A DNA stretch of 64,000 nucleotides, taken from IMG/VR virus record IMGVR_UViG_3300024503_000441, positions 83,330-147,329 of that record. The stretch is one strand, 5' to 3'. The position numbers and the translations under genes were made by a program. The DNA comes from a virus. The notes beneath the pieces were generated by a model. That model had not been told where the DNA came from, did no database searches, and worked only from the letters and a program-made list of their open reading frames with translations. Shown in pieces: positions 39,336 to 45,205 of this stretch (within the stretch, counting starts at the first letter, position 1; each line of letters opens with the position of its first letter).

Positions 39336-40406
39336 TTAACCTCGCTTCATGACAGTGACTTCAGCCATGCTCTGCCAGTTAGTAGGAAAGCTCTTGCGCA
39401 GGTCTGCGACTTTGAGCACCGTACGCAGGCTCAGCTCACGCATCTTGCCGCGATTCTCGATGATGTAGTCTACGACTTCATCGCGTTGTACATCCTCGAA
39501 CTCATAGGTATCCAACATGCCGTCAGTGACGATCTGCTTGATACGAAGCACCTTTTCACGATCTGTATCCATTTGGAGATCGATGTAGTGACAGCGTGAC
39601 TCCAAAGCCGCCAAGTGATCCTGCAGTTTCTTAGAACGCACATTCTCAAACTTGATGTTAGTGATAAAGATAGCACCTGCCTTGAACTCAAACTTGTCCG
39701 GCACTCCCTCAGAGCGCAGGATACGGCTGTCAGTGTTCCACGAGATAGTACGCTTCTTAGAGCTATCCAGAGCAGCCTTCAAGATGTTAAGGCTAAGATC
39801 ATCTAACAGCACAGAGTCGCAGTCATCGAACACGATAACGTTGCCTTTTTCGCTGTAGTGATAGAGCTTGCTGTACAGACCCACGGCACTCATAGCACCC
39901 TTGACGATCTCGTATTTGGGCTTGCGATTGCCCAGGGTATCAAAGAGATCGTCTCGCGACAGTACTTCTTCGACACCAAAGCTCTTGCCCACACCTGGAG
40001 GGCCAGTGACGATCATAGCTCGCACGGTGCCCTCTTTGACTGCTTTGGTCATGTCCTTGAGTACTTGGAAGCGGCCACGCAGTCGCTCTACGATCTGCTC
40101 ATCAGTCTCGTGTGCGACTACTTCATCCGAAACCTTGATCTGCTCTAGGCTCTTGTCACCTGCGGGCGTAGCAGGCACTGCCCCAGAGACTACCACGTAG
40201 CTTTGTGCTGATGCACAACGGATGCGGATTGAACGATCTGGAATACCAGCATTCTTTGGGTATACTGAGCCACCCGCAACAGTAACATAACCGCCATTGG
40301 CGCCTTCTTTGTATTGTTCCACGAGCTCGAAACGGTTACCCGCCATGGACACTTCAGCGCCACGGATCTTATAGGTACCTTCGCGCATCTCGATGATTGC
40401 TGGCAT
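39336..40406 (-). CDS. AAA family ATPase
   Basis: A 356-residue protein. Walker A GPPGVGKS near residue 134, Walker B VIVFDDCD, sensor FITNIKF and an Arg-containing LESRCHYIDL. The N-terminal 120 residues form a separate, beta-rich domain. Together with the MoxR and VWA genes it makes a third early ATPase-related unit. Role unknown; T4-like phages with similar genes are not functionally explained. Confidence 0.85.
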   Translation of the reverse strand: MPAIIEMREGTYKIRGAEVSMAGNRFELVEQYKEGANGGYVTVAGGSVYPKNAGIPDRSIRIRCASAQSYVVVSGAVPATPAGDKSLEQIKVSDEVVAHETDEQIVERLRGRFQVLKDMTKAVKEGTVRAMIVTGPPGVGKSFGVEEVLSRDDLFDTLGNRKPKYEIVKGAMSAVGLYSKLYHYSEKGNVIVFDDCDSVLLDDLSLNILKAALDSSKKRTISWNTDSRILRSEGVPDKFEFKAGAIFITNIKFENVRSKKLQDHLAALESRCHYIDLQMDTDREKVLRIKQIVTDGMLDTYEFEDVQRDEVVDYIIENRGKMRELSLRTVLKVADLRKSFPTNWQSMAEVTVMKRG

Positions 40407-40437
40407 AAGTCTTCGCTCCTATGTTGTTTAAAATCGT

Positions 40438-40466
40438 ATTATAACAGGGCCCGAAGGCCCTGTCAA
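40438..40466 (-). promoter_or_regulatory. Consensus sigma70 promoter with palindromic spacer
   Basis: GGTTGACA, 17 bp, TATAAT. The spacer plus edge bases form ACAGGGCC-TTCG-GGCCCTGT, a perfect 8-bp inverted repeat. Confidence 0.85.
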
Positions 40467-40474
40467 CCTATTTG

Positions 40475-40828
40475 TTAAATACCCTGGAAAGCATCAAGGG
40501 CTTTCTGTGCGTCTGCGTCTAGCATAGCACGATCTTCGGCACTCTGACGCTCGCGCTCTACAGTCTTGCGGTAGTCTTCCAGCTCTGCCTTTTTGGCTTC
40601 CATAGCAGGCCACACTACATCGCTGGGGTTAAGGTAAGGACCCGTGTAGTCCACCTTGTCTTCTTTAAGGGTAATCTCTCCGGAACGGATGCCTTCAAAG
40701 ACCATGCCCCACGTGGGTTGCTGAGGACGGCCTGTGGGCCCAAACAGTTCTACTGCTTTAGCCTGCACCTTTTCACGTGCGATCTCGTTGAGACGACGTA
40801 CGAAATACTCGCGTTGCGTTGCTTCCAT
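40475..40828 (-). CDS. Hypothetical helical protein
   Basis: A 117-residue protein. Basic N-terminal helix, short middle with TGPYLNPSDVVWP, and a long charged C-terminal helix (KKAELEDYRKTVERERQSAE). Possibly a coiled-coil oligomer. Own promoter, GGAGCGCAAA leader. Confidence 0.75.
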   Translation of the reverse strand: MEATQREYFVRRLNEIAREKVQAKAVELFGPTGRPQQPTWGMVFEGIRSGEITLKEDKVDYTGPYLNPSDVVWPAMEAKKAELEDYRKTVERERQSAEDRAMLDADAQKALDAFQGI

Positions 40829-40860
40829 TTTGCGCTCCTGTGTGTGTTAAACAAGTCTGT

Positions 40861-40889
40861 ATTATACAGGGTTTTGGGTACCCTGTCAA
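40861..40889 (-). promoter_or_regulatory. Consensus sigma70 promoter with palindromic spacer
   Basis: GGTTGACA, 17 bp, TATAAT; spacer region ACAGGGT-ACCCAAA-ACCCTGT is an inverted repeat. Confidence 0.85.
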
Positions 40890-40894
40890 CCCCA

Positions 40895-40920
40895 GAAAAA
40901 ACCCTTAGAGTCCAAAGGGT
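40895..40920 (-). terminator. Rho-independent terminator
   Basis: Minus strand ACCCTT ... AAGGGT hairpin followed by TTTTTTCT; it begins at the stop codon of the 40920 gene. Confidence 0.8.
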
Positions 40921-41357
40921 TATGCTGCTTGCCTATCCTCGCAGTACTCGTAGAAGCGACCAATGGGCCCATCGAACAACGCAGCATTGGTCTCGCTCAT
41001 GGTGAGCCCAAACATGTTGCAGCCACGATCGCGGACCTGTACGTGTATGATGTTATCGCGCTCGTAGACGTGATACTCATAGTCCTGGCCGCAGTCTGCA
41101 GCAGTCACGGGGTAGAGATAGAACTGCCCGGGGCCATCTTTGAAGTGTGCGACCAGTTGCGCAGCCAAACAGCCCATACCGTTGAACACCACACGATCTT
41201 CACCACGTAGGCCGTTGACTAGTGTACCCTGTGTGAGGAAACGTGCTAGCTCAGCACCGTGCCCGCTGGGGTAGCCGTCGTACTGGCGATAGAGATTGAT
41301 GATGGCACCCTCAGTAATGTCGCCATCGTAGACAAAAGTAAGACAACGTGTACCCAT
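40920..41357 (-). CDS. Conserved-type phage protein (MGTRCLTFVYD family)
   Basis: A 145-residue protein starting MGTRCLTFVYDGD, followed by LYRQYDGYPSGHGAELARFL. This opening is typical of a widespread phage/plasmid protein family of unknown function. Single alpha/beta domain with a C-terminal Tyr/Cys-rich helix. Own promoter and GGAGCGAAC leader. Confidence 0.8.
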   Translation of the reverse strand: MGTRCLTFVYDGDITEGAIINLYRQYDGYPSGHGAELARFLTQGTLVNGLRGEDRVVFNGMGCLAAQLVAHFKDGPGQFYLYPVTAADCGQDYEYHVYERDNIIHVQVRDRGCNMFGLTMSETNAALFDGPIGRFYEYCEDRQAA

Positions 41358-41383
41358 AGTTCGCTCCTGTGTGTTAAGTGTGT

Positions 41384-41412
41384 ATTATAGCAGAGGAGCT
41401 GCACCTTGTCAA
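41384..41412 (-). promoter_or_regulatory. Consensus sigma70 promoter
   Basis: GGTTGACA, 17 bp, TATAAT on the minus strand. Confidence 0.87.
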
Positions 41413-41431
41413 CCCCTCTGCTGCTGTTAGC

Positions 41432-41734
41432 TTATTCCATGCTAGCAAGCTCGTCTTCTTGCATGCCTTGCTCTGTAAAACGCACTTCGTAGCCTAGTGC
41501 TGTGCTAATAGCATCTTCAAACGCTGTGTCTGTGTAAATGTCCCACGTGCTGTTGTGTGTAACATAAATGCTCTTATAGTCATCTTCTTCTGTTACACTA
41601 ATCGCAGTCACACGCACTTGTCTGCCTGCTTCACAGCCCCACAAGCCGTCACCAGCTGTAGTAACTGTAAAGTCGCAGTCGTATTCACGTGTTAACATGC
41701 CGTCTTCGTTGTGCTGTGCTGTAAGTGTTAGCAT
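41432..41734 (-). CDS. Small acidic hypothetical protein
   Basis: A 100-residue protein starting MLTLTAQHNEDGM at 41734, chosen because AGGAGCGCG lies just upstream. Beta-rich (CDFTVTTAGDGLWGCEAGRQ) with an acidic C-terminus. Function unknown. Confidence 0.73.
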   Translation of the reverse strand: MLTLTAQHNEDGMLTREYDCDFTVTTAGDGLWGCEAGRQVRVTAISVTEEDDYKSIYVTHNSTWDIYTDTAFEDAISTALGYEVRFTEQGMQEDELASME

Positions 41735-41761
41735 ATCGCGCTCCTTGTTAAACATGTGTGT

Positions 41762-41789
41762 ATTATACACTCTCTAGCCAAAATGTCAA
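41762..41789 (-). promoter_or_regulatory. Consensus sigma70 promoter, 16-bp spacer
   Basis: GGTTGACA, 16 bp, TATAAT on the minus strand. Confidence 0.82.
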
Positions 41790-41796
41790 CCGTTTT

Positions 41797-42117
41797 TTAG
41801 TCGCCGCGCACATCTGTGTTGAGCGTGGGCTTAATTTCGCGCCGGATGCGTACCTCTTCTTTATGTGCCGCAGCTTTGCCTCGGATCACAGCATGTACTA
41901 TGATAGTGATGTCATCCTTGCTCGCGACATCTCGCAGAGCGCAGCACAGGGCCCAATCTTTGTTCTCTGAATGGGCACGATAGAAGTGCTTGGCAGCGCG
42001 AGCACGTACACTCTTATTAATAGTAGTCTCAGTCTTAGCTGTAACGCCGATGTAGTTGCCCGCAGGTACCTGCAGCTCGTATACGATGTGATTCCGGTCT
42101 GTACGTTTGGCCCGCAT
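41797..42117 (-). CDS. GIY-YIG-like domain protein (possible nuclease)
   Basis: A 106-residue protein from ATG 42117 (MRAKRTDRNHIVYELQ). VYELQVPAGNYIGVTAK resembles a GIY-YIG core with the second strand YIG intact but the first motif degenerate. Arg-rich SVRARAAKH follows, then AHKEEVRIRREIKPTLNTD, which looks like the catalytic Glu and final Asn region. It may be a small structure-specific nuclease or an inactive relative. Confidence 0.55.
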   Translation of the reverse strand: MRAKRTDRNHIVYELQVPAGNYIGVTAKTETTINKSVRARAAKHFYRAHSENKDWALCCALRDVASKDDITIIVHAVIRGKAAAHKEEVRIRREIKPTLNTDVRGD

Positions 42118-42141
42118 TGCTCGCTCCTTCATTATGCATAT

Positions 42142-42170
42142 AGTATAGCACCCCTAGCCCAATCTGTCAA
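42142..42170 (-). promoter_or_regulatory. sigma70 promoter
   Basis: GGTTGACA, 17 bp, TATACT on the minus strand; two DnaA boxes lie 29 bases beyond the -35. Confidence 0.85.
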
Positions 42171-42198
42171 CCAAAATCGCCAACTCGTTTAAAAAAAG

Positions 42199-42219
42199 TT
42201 ATCCACAGGGTTATCCACA
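42199..42219 (+). promoter_or_regulatory. Tandem consensus DnaA boxes
   Basis: TTATCCACA at 42199-42207 and again at 42211-42219, both perfect 9-mers in the same orientation, 3 bases apart, next to TTTAAAAAAAG. Non-coding. Could bind host DnaA as an origin element or as an operator/enhancer for the neighbouring promoter. Confidence 0.75.
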
Positions 42220-42248
42220 GTCTAGGAGATTCCCCGGAGCTAGCTCAC

Positions 42249-42308
42249 GTGCTGCGCATACCTCGACCCATGACCCCGGTCAATTCGCAGCACATGCAGC
42301 CTCGGGGT
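42249..42308 (-). ncRNA. Pseudoknot-like RNA element, copy 2
   Basis: Directly after the stop of the 42308 gene. Interleaved stems: GTGCTGCG (42249-42256) with CGCAGCAC (42286-42293), and ACCCCG (42273-42278) with CGGGGT (42303-42308). This order is that of an H-type pseudoknot. Core CCCCGGTCAATTCGC is shared with copy 1. Confidence 0.5.
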
Positions 42309-42454
42309 CAAGGTCCTCGCAGGGCCCAGGCAACTAGTACAGCGAGCGCAGCTAGAACTCCCACGATGACCGCACACTGCTGCACGGGCCACAACTCCGC
42401 GAACCAACGTTTGACATCGTCTAGGGGGTCCATGGGATTAGGAGATCTCTTCAT
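42308..42454 (-). CDS. 48-residue single-TM protein
   Basis: MKRSPNPMDPLDDVKRWFAE... with one C-terminal TM helix (CAVIVGVLAALAVLVAWAL). Follows the tRNA and the second copy of a 19-bp repeat on the minus strand. Ribosome site is weak. Confidence 0.6.
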   Translation of the reverse strand: MKRSPNPMDPLDDVKRWFAELWPVQQCAVIVGVLAALAVLVAWALRGP

Positions 42455-42457
42455 AGT

Positions 42458-42476
42458 TGCTGCTGTAGCTGCTGTT
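42458..42476. repeat. 19-bp direct repeat flanking the tRNA, left copy
   Basis: TGCTGCTGTAGCTGCTGTT, identical to 42573-42591; the tRNA lies between. Confidence 0.85.
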
Positions 42477-42483
42477 GTTGTGA

Positions 42484-42560
42484 TGGTGGGCCCACTTGGA
42501 TTCGAACCAAGGACCAATGGATTATGAGTCCACTGCTCTAACCGTCTGAGCTATAGGCCC
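42484..42560 (-). tRNA. tRNA-Ile2 (CAU anticodon, lysidine type)
   Basis: Complete cloverleaf on the minus strand: acceptor GGGCCTA/TGGGCCC, D arm GCTC...GAGC, anticodon stem GTGGA/TCCAT with loop CTCATAA, variable TGGTC, T arm CTTGG-TTCGAAT-CCAAG, discriminator A and encoded CCA. The variable loop and stem match tRNA-Ile2 better than tRNA-Met, so after host TilS modification it would read AUA codons, which are frequent in this genome. Confidence 0.9.
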
Positions 42561-42572
42561 CCCGGAAAACTC

Positions 42573-42591
42573 TGCTGCTGTAGCTGCTGTT
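42573..42591. repeat. 19-bp direct repeat flanking the tRNA, right copy
   Basis: TGCTGCTGTAGCTGCTGTT; its last base is part of the stop codon of the 42591 gene. Confidence 0.85.
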
Positions 42592-42890
42592 TATATAAGT
42601 CCCGTGTTCCGGGCTTCGCGTAGATCTTCTTCTACTTCTTCAGTCATGCGATCCCTCATGTCATGCTGCTTGACCATCTTGTAGAGAGGATCTAGCTGCT
42701 TAGTAAAGATCTCAGGACTTGCCTGTGCTGCACGATCTAGATCATACGTTGAGGGATAATGACGTAGTACACTGCGAGCCTGGGCACGTATAGTCTTGGG
42801 CACTCTAGGAGTCTTACGTGGATCCAGCAAATCCTGCATGAATCGTTCGGCCATCCTGACCGCACGGTATCGTTCATCTGGAAGTGTCAT
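42591..42890 (-). CDS. BPSL0761-family protein
   Basis: A 99-residue protein starting MTLPDERYRAVRMAERFMQD; AGGAGA precedes this ATG. LLDPRKTPRVPKTIRAQARS and VLRHYPSTYDLDRAAQ match the BPSL0761 family, best known from beta-proteobacterial genomes and mobile elements. Function unknown. The tRNA lies directly downstream on the same strand. Confidence 0.8.
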   Translation of the reverse strand: MTLPDERYRAVRMAERFMQDLLDPRKTPRVPKTIRAQARSVLRHYPSTYDLDRAAQASPEIFTKQLDPLYKMVKQHDMRDRMTEEVEEDLREARNTGLI

Positions 42891-42938
42891 GGGTTCTCCT
42901 CTACTTTGGCTAAGCAAACGTTTCTTGCGCATGTGTAT

Positions 42939-42967
42939 ATTATATGTGATCACACAAGGTCTGTCAA
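42939..42967 (-). promoter_or_regulatory. Consensus sigma70 promoter
   Basis: TTGACA, 17 bp, TATAAT. Reads the BPSL0761 gene and probably the tRNA. Confidence 0.85.
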
Positions 42968-42980
42968 GTCCAAAATATAG

Positions 42981-43001
42981 TATCCTTAGCAGCGGGGCCT
43001 A
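42981..43001 (-). repeat. TAGGCCCCGCTGC repeat (long form)
   Basis: TATCCTTAGCAGCGGGGCCTA on the plus strand, repeated exactly at 43221-43241; shorter versions at 35185 and 43561. On the minus strand each copy near 43 kb begins at or within 2-3 bases after a stop codon. Confidence 0.75.
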
Positions 43002-43002
43002 G

Positions 43003-43200
43003 CTATCTAGAGTAGTAGCGACGAGGCCTGCGACTAATCATGAACAGTGTACGAGCCGTGTGCCCACGACTGCACATCTCAAAGAAGCCACGTGCTAGTG
43101 TATAGTTAGAGGTCTGTATGACAGTGAGATTCCAAGAATCGCGTACAGTATATACAGGACGGCCGTCTTGATATTCAGTGATGAGTCTAACTTTCTGCAT
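43003..43200 (-). CDS. Small basic hypothetical protein with leaderless late promoter
   Basis: A 65-residue Arg-rich protein (MQKVRLITEYQDGRPVYTVR ... SRRPRRYYSR). GTAAATA ends exactly 5 bases before the ATG. The stop is followed by the TAGGCCCCGCTGC repeat. Confidence 0.72.
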   Translation of the reverse strand: MQKVRLITEYQDGRPVYTVRDSWNLTVIQTSNYTLARGFFEMCSRGHTARTLFMISRRPRRYYSR

Positions 43201-43205
43201 ACTAG

Positions 43206-43212
43206 TATTTAC
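43206..43212 (-). promoter_or_regulatory. Late promoter GTAAATA, 5 bases before ATG
   Basis: Minus-strand GTAAATA, CTAGT, ATG (43200). Confidence 0.6.
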
Positions 43213-43220
43213 AGTGTGTG

Positions 43221-43241
43221 TATCCTTAGCAGCGGGGCCTA
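43221..43241 (-). repeat. TAGGCCCCGCTGC repeat, second long copy
   Basis: Identical 21-mer to 42981-43001. Here the TAG of the repeat itself closes a short minus-strand frame. Confidence 0.75.
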
Positions 43242-43304
43242 TGACTGCACCATGGGACGGCCATCAAGAGTGGTCAGATCGTGGTAGAATAATGGTGGAA
43301 TCAC
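43239..43304 (-). CDS. Possible 21-residue peptide or gene remnant
   Basis: GTG-started frame (VIPPLFYHDLTTLDGRPMVQ plus S) that ends exactly at the TAG of the repeat, as the neighbouring real genes do. No ribosome site and no upstream room before an in-frame stop, so it may be the tail of a decayed gene. Confidence 0.25.
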   Translation of the reverse strand: MIPPLFYHDLTTLDGRPMVQS

Positions 43305-43379
43305 GCCGTTTGAGCAAGGTAGAGATCCTGCCTAAAAGGTAAAAGATTTTTTGGCTTCGGTGGTCAGAGAGGCTATGCT

Positions 43380-43572
43380 AAATGGTCACACTTTTTCACA
43401 CAAATCCACACTTTTCTGCACTCTCTTGCACCCTAGACCCCCTGTAGCGATGTCTATACGCAGACCTCCGATCAGTAAATCACACTTTTCTGCATTTACT
43501 GACCCGTATGCGCATACGCACATGACCCAGTGTTGTTGTGCGCAAGCACACAACATCTTGCAGCGGGGCCTG
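43380..43572. other. Structured non-coding region with short repeats
   Basis: No convincing gene. Contains CACACTTTTCTGCA twice (43407 and 43481) plus a partial copy at 43387, a 9-bp inverted repeat TCAGTAAAT/ATTTACTGA (43472-43502), a 14-bp perfect palindrome CGTATGCGCATACG (43505-43518), a GTTGTG/CACAAC hairpin, and a CAGCGGGGCCT repeat at 43561. Confidence 0.6.
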
Positions 43573-43827
43573 CTAGTCTGCAGCTTCTATGAAGTCTATG
43601 GTATCTACGGTATCTTCTACTATACAGTAAGTTGCTTCTACTATAGTTCCGTCCTGTAGTCTACACTGTTCCATTTCCCAGTTGCCTATGTCTACTCGTT
43701 CTACACGATCTTTAAAGCCCAAGTGCGAGTTACGAGCACGTTGGGCTATTCGGGCTCCTGCCCGATTCTTATAGTAGCGCAGTCTACGACCCGTGTCCTT
43801 GTGTACTAGATAGTAGACTGACATCAT
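43573..43827 (-). CDS. Small hypothetical protein
   Basis: An 84-residue protein (MMSVYYLVHKDTGRRLRYYK...). Basic N-terminal half and acidic C-terminal half (IVEDTVDTIDFIEAAD). Its ATG overlaps the stop of the upstream membrane peptide (ATGA). Stop is 2 bases before the CAGCGGGGCCT repeat. Confidence 0.72.
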   Translation of the reverse strand: MMSVYYLVHKDTGRRLRYYKNRAGARIAQRARNSHLGFKDRVERVDIGNWEMEQCRLQDGTIVEATYCIVEDTVDTIDFIEAAD

Positions 43828-43949
43828 CGTGCTAGTATCCAAATCCAGCCTATGAGTAAACCCAAGTTAAAGCTGATCACACTCAATAATAAGAGTGCTA
43901 ACACGTACCAAACATCATCTTCTACTACAGTACGAACTAGTTTATTCAT
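43824..43949 (-). CDS. 41-residue membrane protein with leaderless late promoter
   Basis: MNKLVRTVVEDDVWYVLALL then LLLSV...GLLIGWIWILAR, one long or two short TM helices. The ATG at 43949 is exactly 5 bases after TTAAATA on the minus strand. ATGA overlap with the next gene. Confidence 0.65.
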   Translation of the reverse strand: MNKLVRTVVEDDVWYVLALLLLSVISFNLGLLIGWIWILAR

Positions 43950-43954
43950 ATGCA

Positions 43955-44000
43955 TATTTAAGCCTCTAGCGGCCCGCAAGCCCTGATTCTACGTTAAATA
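43955..44000. promoter_or_regulatory. Divergent pair of late promoters
   Basis: Minus strand TTAAATA (43955-43961), TGCAT, ATG at 43949. Plus strand TTAAATA (43994-44000), GCAGT, ATG at 44006. Both have 5-base spacing. Confidence 0.65.
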
Positions 44001-44005
44001 GCAGT

Positions 44006-44200
44006 ATGTACACTCTAGACTATGATCTTGGCCAGCTGGAACGTCTACACGACTTCATAGACTCAGGCCAGCCCATACGCATCATACACACGCTCATACG
44101 CGATGAAGTCAATCCAGATCAACTGGACTTTTTTGGTGATCGCTACATAGTGCTCATAGAATGCTCTGAGGTCATGTACACATTCCTATTACTCTTATAA
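44006..44200 (+). CDS. Small hypothetical late protein
   Basis: A 64-residue protein (MYTLDYDLGQLERLHDFIDS...). Alpha/beta pattern with IRIIHTLIRDEVNPDQLDFF. Leaderless late promoter. Followed by a GTG-started gene after one base. Confidence 0.7.
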   Translation: MYTLDYDLGQLERLHDFIDSGQPIRIIHTLIRDEVNPDQLDFFGDRYIVLIECSEVMYTFLLLL

Positions 44201-44201
44201 C

Positions 44202-44411
44202 GTGATACATCGCAGATCGCTTGTGTGTCTAAGACTTACTAGTACGGTTGCCTATGATCAAGAAGCCATATGGGCTCGCGTACAACCCTTAGGCGGTCAT
44301 CTAGAGTTTCGCGGGGACTGCATAGACTTTTTCGTTCCAGAGAGATATCTAGCTTGGATACACTTACAGTATCCTGAGTTAACTCGTCAACAGCATTTGG
44401 ATTTCTGCTAG
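44202..44411 (+). CDS. Small hypothetical protein
   Basis: A 69-residue protein with GTG start. Has a GGHLEFRGDCIDFFVPERYL segment. Co-transcribed with the 44006 gene. Function unknown. Confidence 0.55.
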   Translation: MIHRRSLVCLRLTSTVAYDQEAIWARVQPLGGHLEFRGDCIDFFVPERYLAWIHLQYPELTRQQHLDFC

Positions 44412-44429
44412 AAACCCTTCGCGACCGCT

Positions 44430-44471
44430 GCCGCTTCGCGGCTATAAAAATTGCGCTAGGGCTTCGCCTAG
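44430..44471 (+). other. Two adjacent GC-rich hairpins
   Basis: GCCGC-TTC-GCGGC (44430-44442) and CTAGG-GCTTCG-CCTAG (44456-44471). No T tract, so not classical terminators; similar CGCTTCGCG elements occur near 27895. Confidence 0.5.
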
Positions 44472-44514
44472 TCAAAGTCTCTGCTCTGCATTTTTGGATT
44501 CTTGTGAACTAGGG

Positions 44515-44521
44515 TTAAATA
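44515..44521 (+). promoter_or_regulatory. Late promoter TTAAATA, 5 bases before ATG
   Basis: TTAAATA, TGTAT, ATG at 44527. Confidence 0.62.
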
Positions 44522-44526
44522 TGTAT

Positions 44527-44742
44527 ATGAGAATCATATATCAACTCACTGATCCTGACTCTGAGCGACTAGCGTCTGTTAGAGCATTCGTCGCGGATCC
44601 CAACAACTCTATGATGCTCATGACTGAGCGTGTGGGCTCTAAAGATTTCTACAGTTTGGTAGCCATGCACAATGCTGATCATATGCAGGCAGTCATAGAC
44701 ACAGAGTTTCCCGGTTGGGGCACTTGGGTGGAGAGAGAATAA
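44527..44742 (+). CDS. Small hypothetical late protein
   Basis: A 71-residue protein (MRIIYQLTDPDSERLASVRA...), a ferredoxin-like alpha/beta pattern. ATG fixed by the late promoter. TAATG overlap with the collagen-like protein gene, suggesting coupled late expression. Confidence 0.72.
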   Translation: MRIIYQLTDPDSERLASVRAFVADPNNSMMLMTERVGSKDFYSLVAMHNADHMQAVIDTEFPGWGTWVERE

Positions 44743-45197
44743 TGGCCATCACTACACGAAGCGATCTAGTCACTGCTGCTGCACAGGGATTCACACGACA
44801 AAGCGCAGTAGACGGTACCAGCGTTACTACCCTGCGATTGAACCCTGTGAGCTATGGTATAGCCACTGCTGATGTTGCTGCCGCTGCTGCCACTGCCACC
44901 GTCACTGTACAGGTCGCTGCGGGCAGCACAGCTACCACTGACACAGTCACAGGCATAGTCACTATCGCTGGACCACAAGGTCCACAGGGAGCCCCGGGCG
45001 AACAGGGTCCACGTGGCCTACCTGGACAGGATGCTGTGGGCAATACTATACCCGATGTCACATCAACGACACCACAGGTGCTTTATCACGATGAACGTGG
45101 CTACATACAGTGGTATGATGTGGGCGCAGACTTCAAAACACTAAAGAAACAGCTGACCCGTGACATATTAGTCGCGGGCATCATCTACGGAGCGTAA
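44742..45197 (+). CDS. Virion protein with collagen-like repeat
   Basis: A 151-residue protein. Ala/Thr/Val-rich N-terminal part, then a collagen-type G-x-y run (GPQGPQGAPGEQGPRGLPGQ) that would form a triple helix. It ends with TPQVLYHDERGYIQWYDVGA, resembling tail-fibre tip or attachment regions. Likely a trimeric tail or head fibre. The start at 44742 overlaps the preceding stop. Confidence 0.8.
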   Translation: MAITTRSDLVTAAAQGFTRQSAVDGTSVTTLRLNPVSYGIATADVAAAAATATVTVQVAAGSTATTDTVTGIVTIAGPQGPQGAPGEQGPRGLPGQDAVGNTIPDVTSTTPQVLYHDERGYIQWYDVGADFKTLKKQLTRDILVAGIIYGA

Positions 45198-45200
45198 ATA
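45194..45200 (+). promoter_or_regulatory. Late promoter GTAAATA, 5 bases before ATG
   Basis: GTAAATA, CACAT, ATG at 45206. The TAA inside is the stop of the collagen-like gene. Confidence 0.6.
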
Positions 45201-45205
45201 CACAT

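Noticed and set aside
43351-43659. 102-residue plus-strand frame across the repeat-rich interval
   Set aside because: No ribosome site; it crosses inverted repeats and the real minus-strand gene at 43573.
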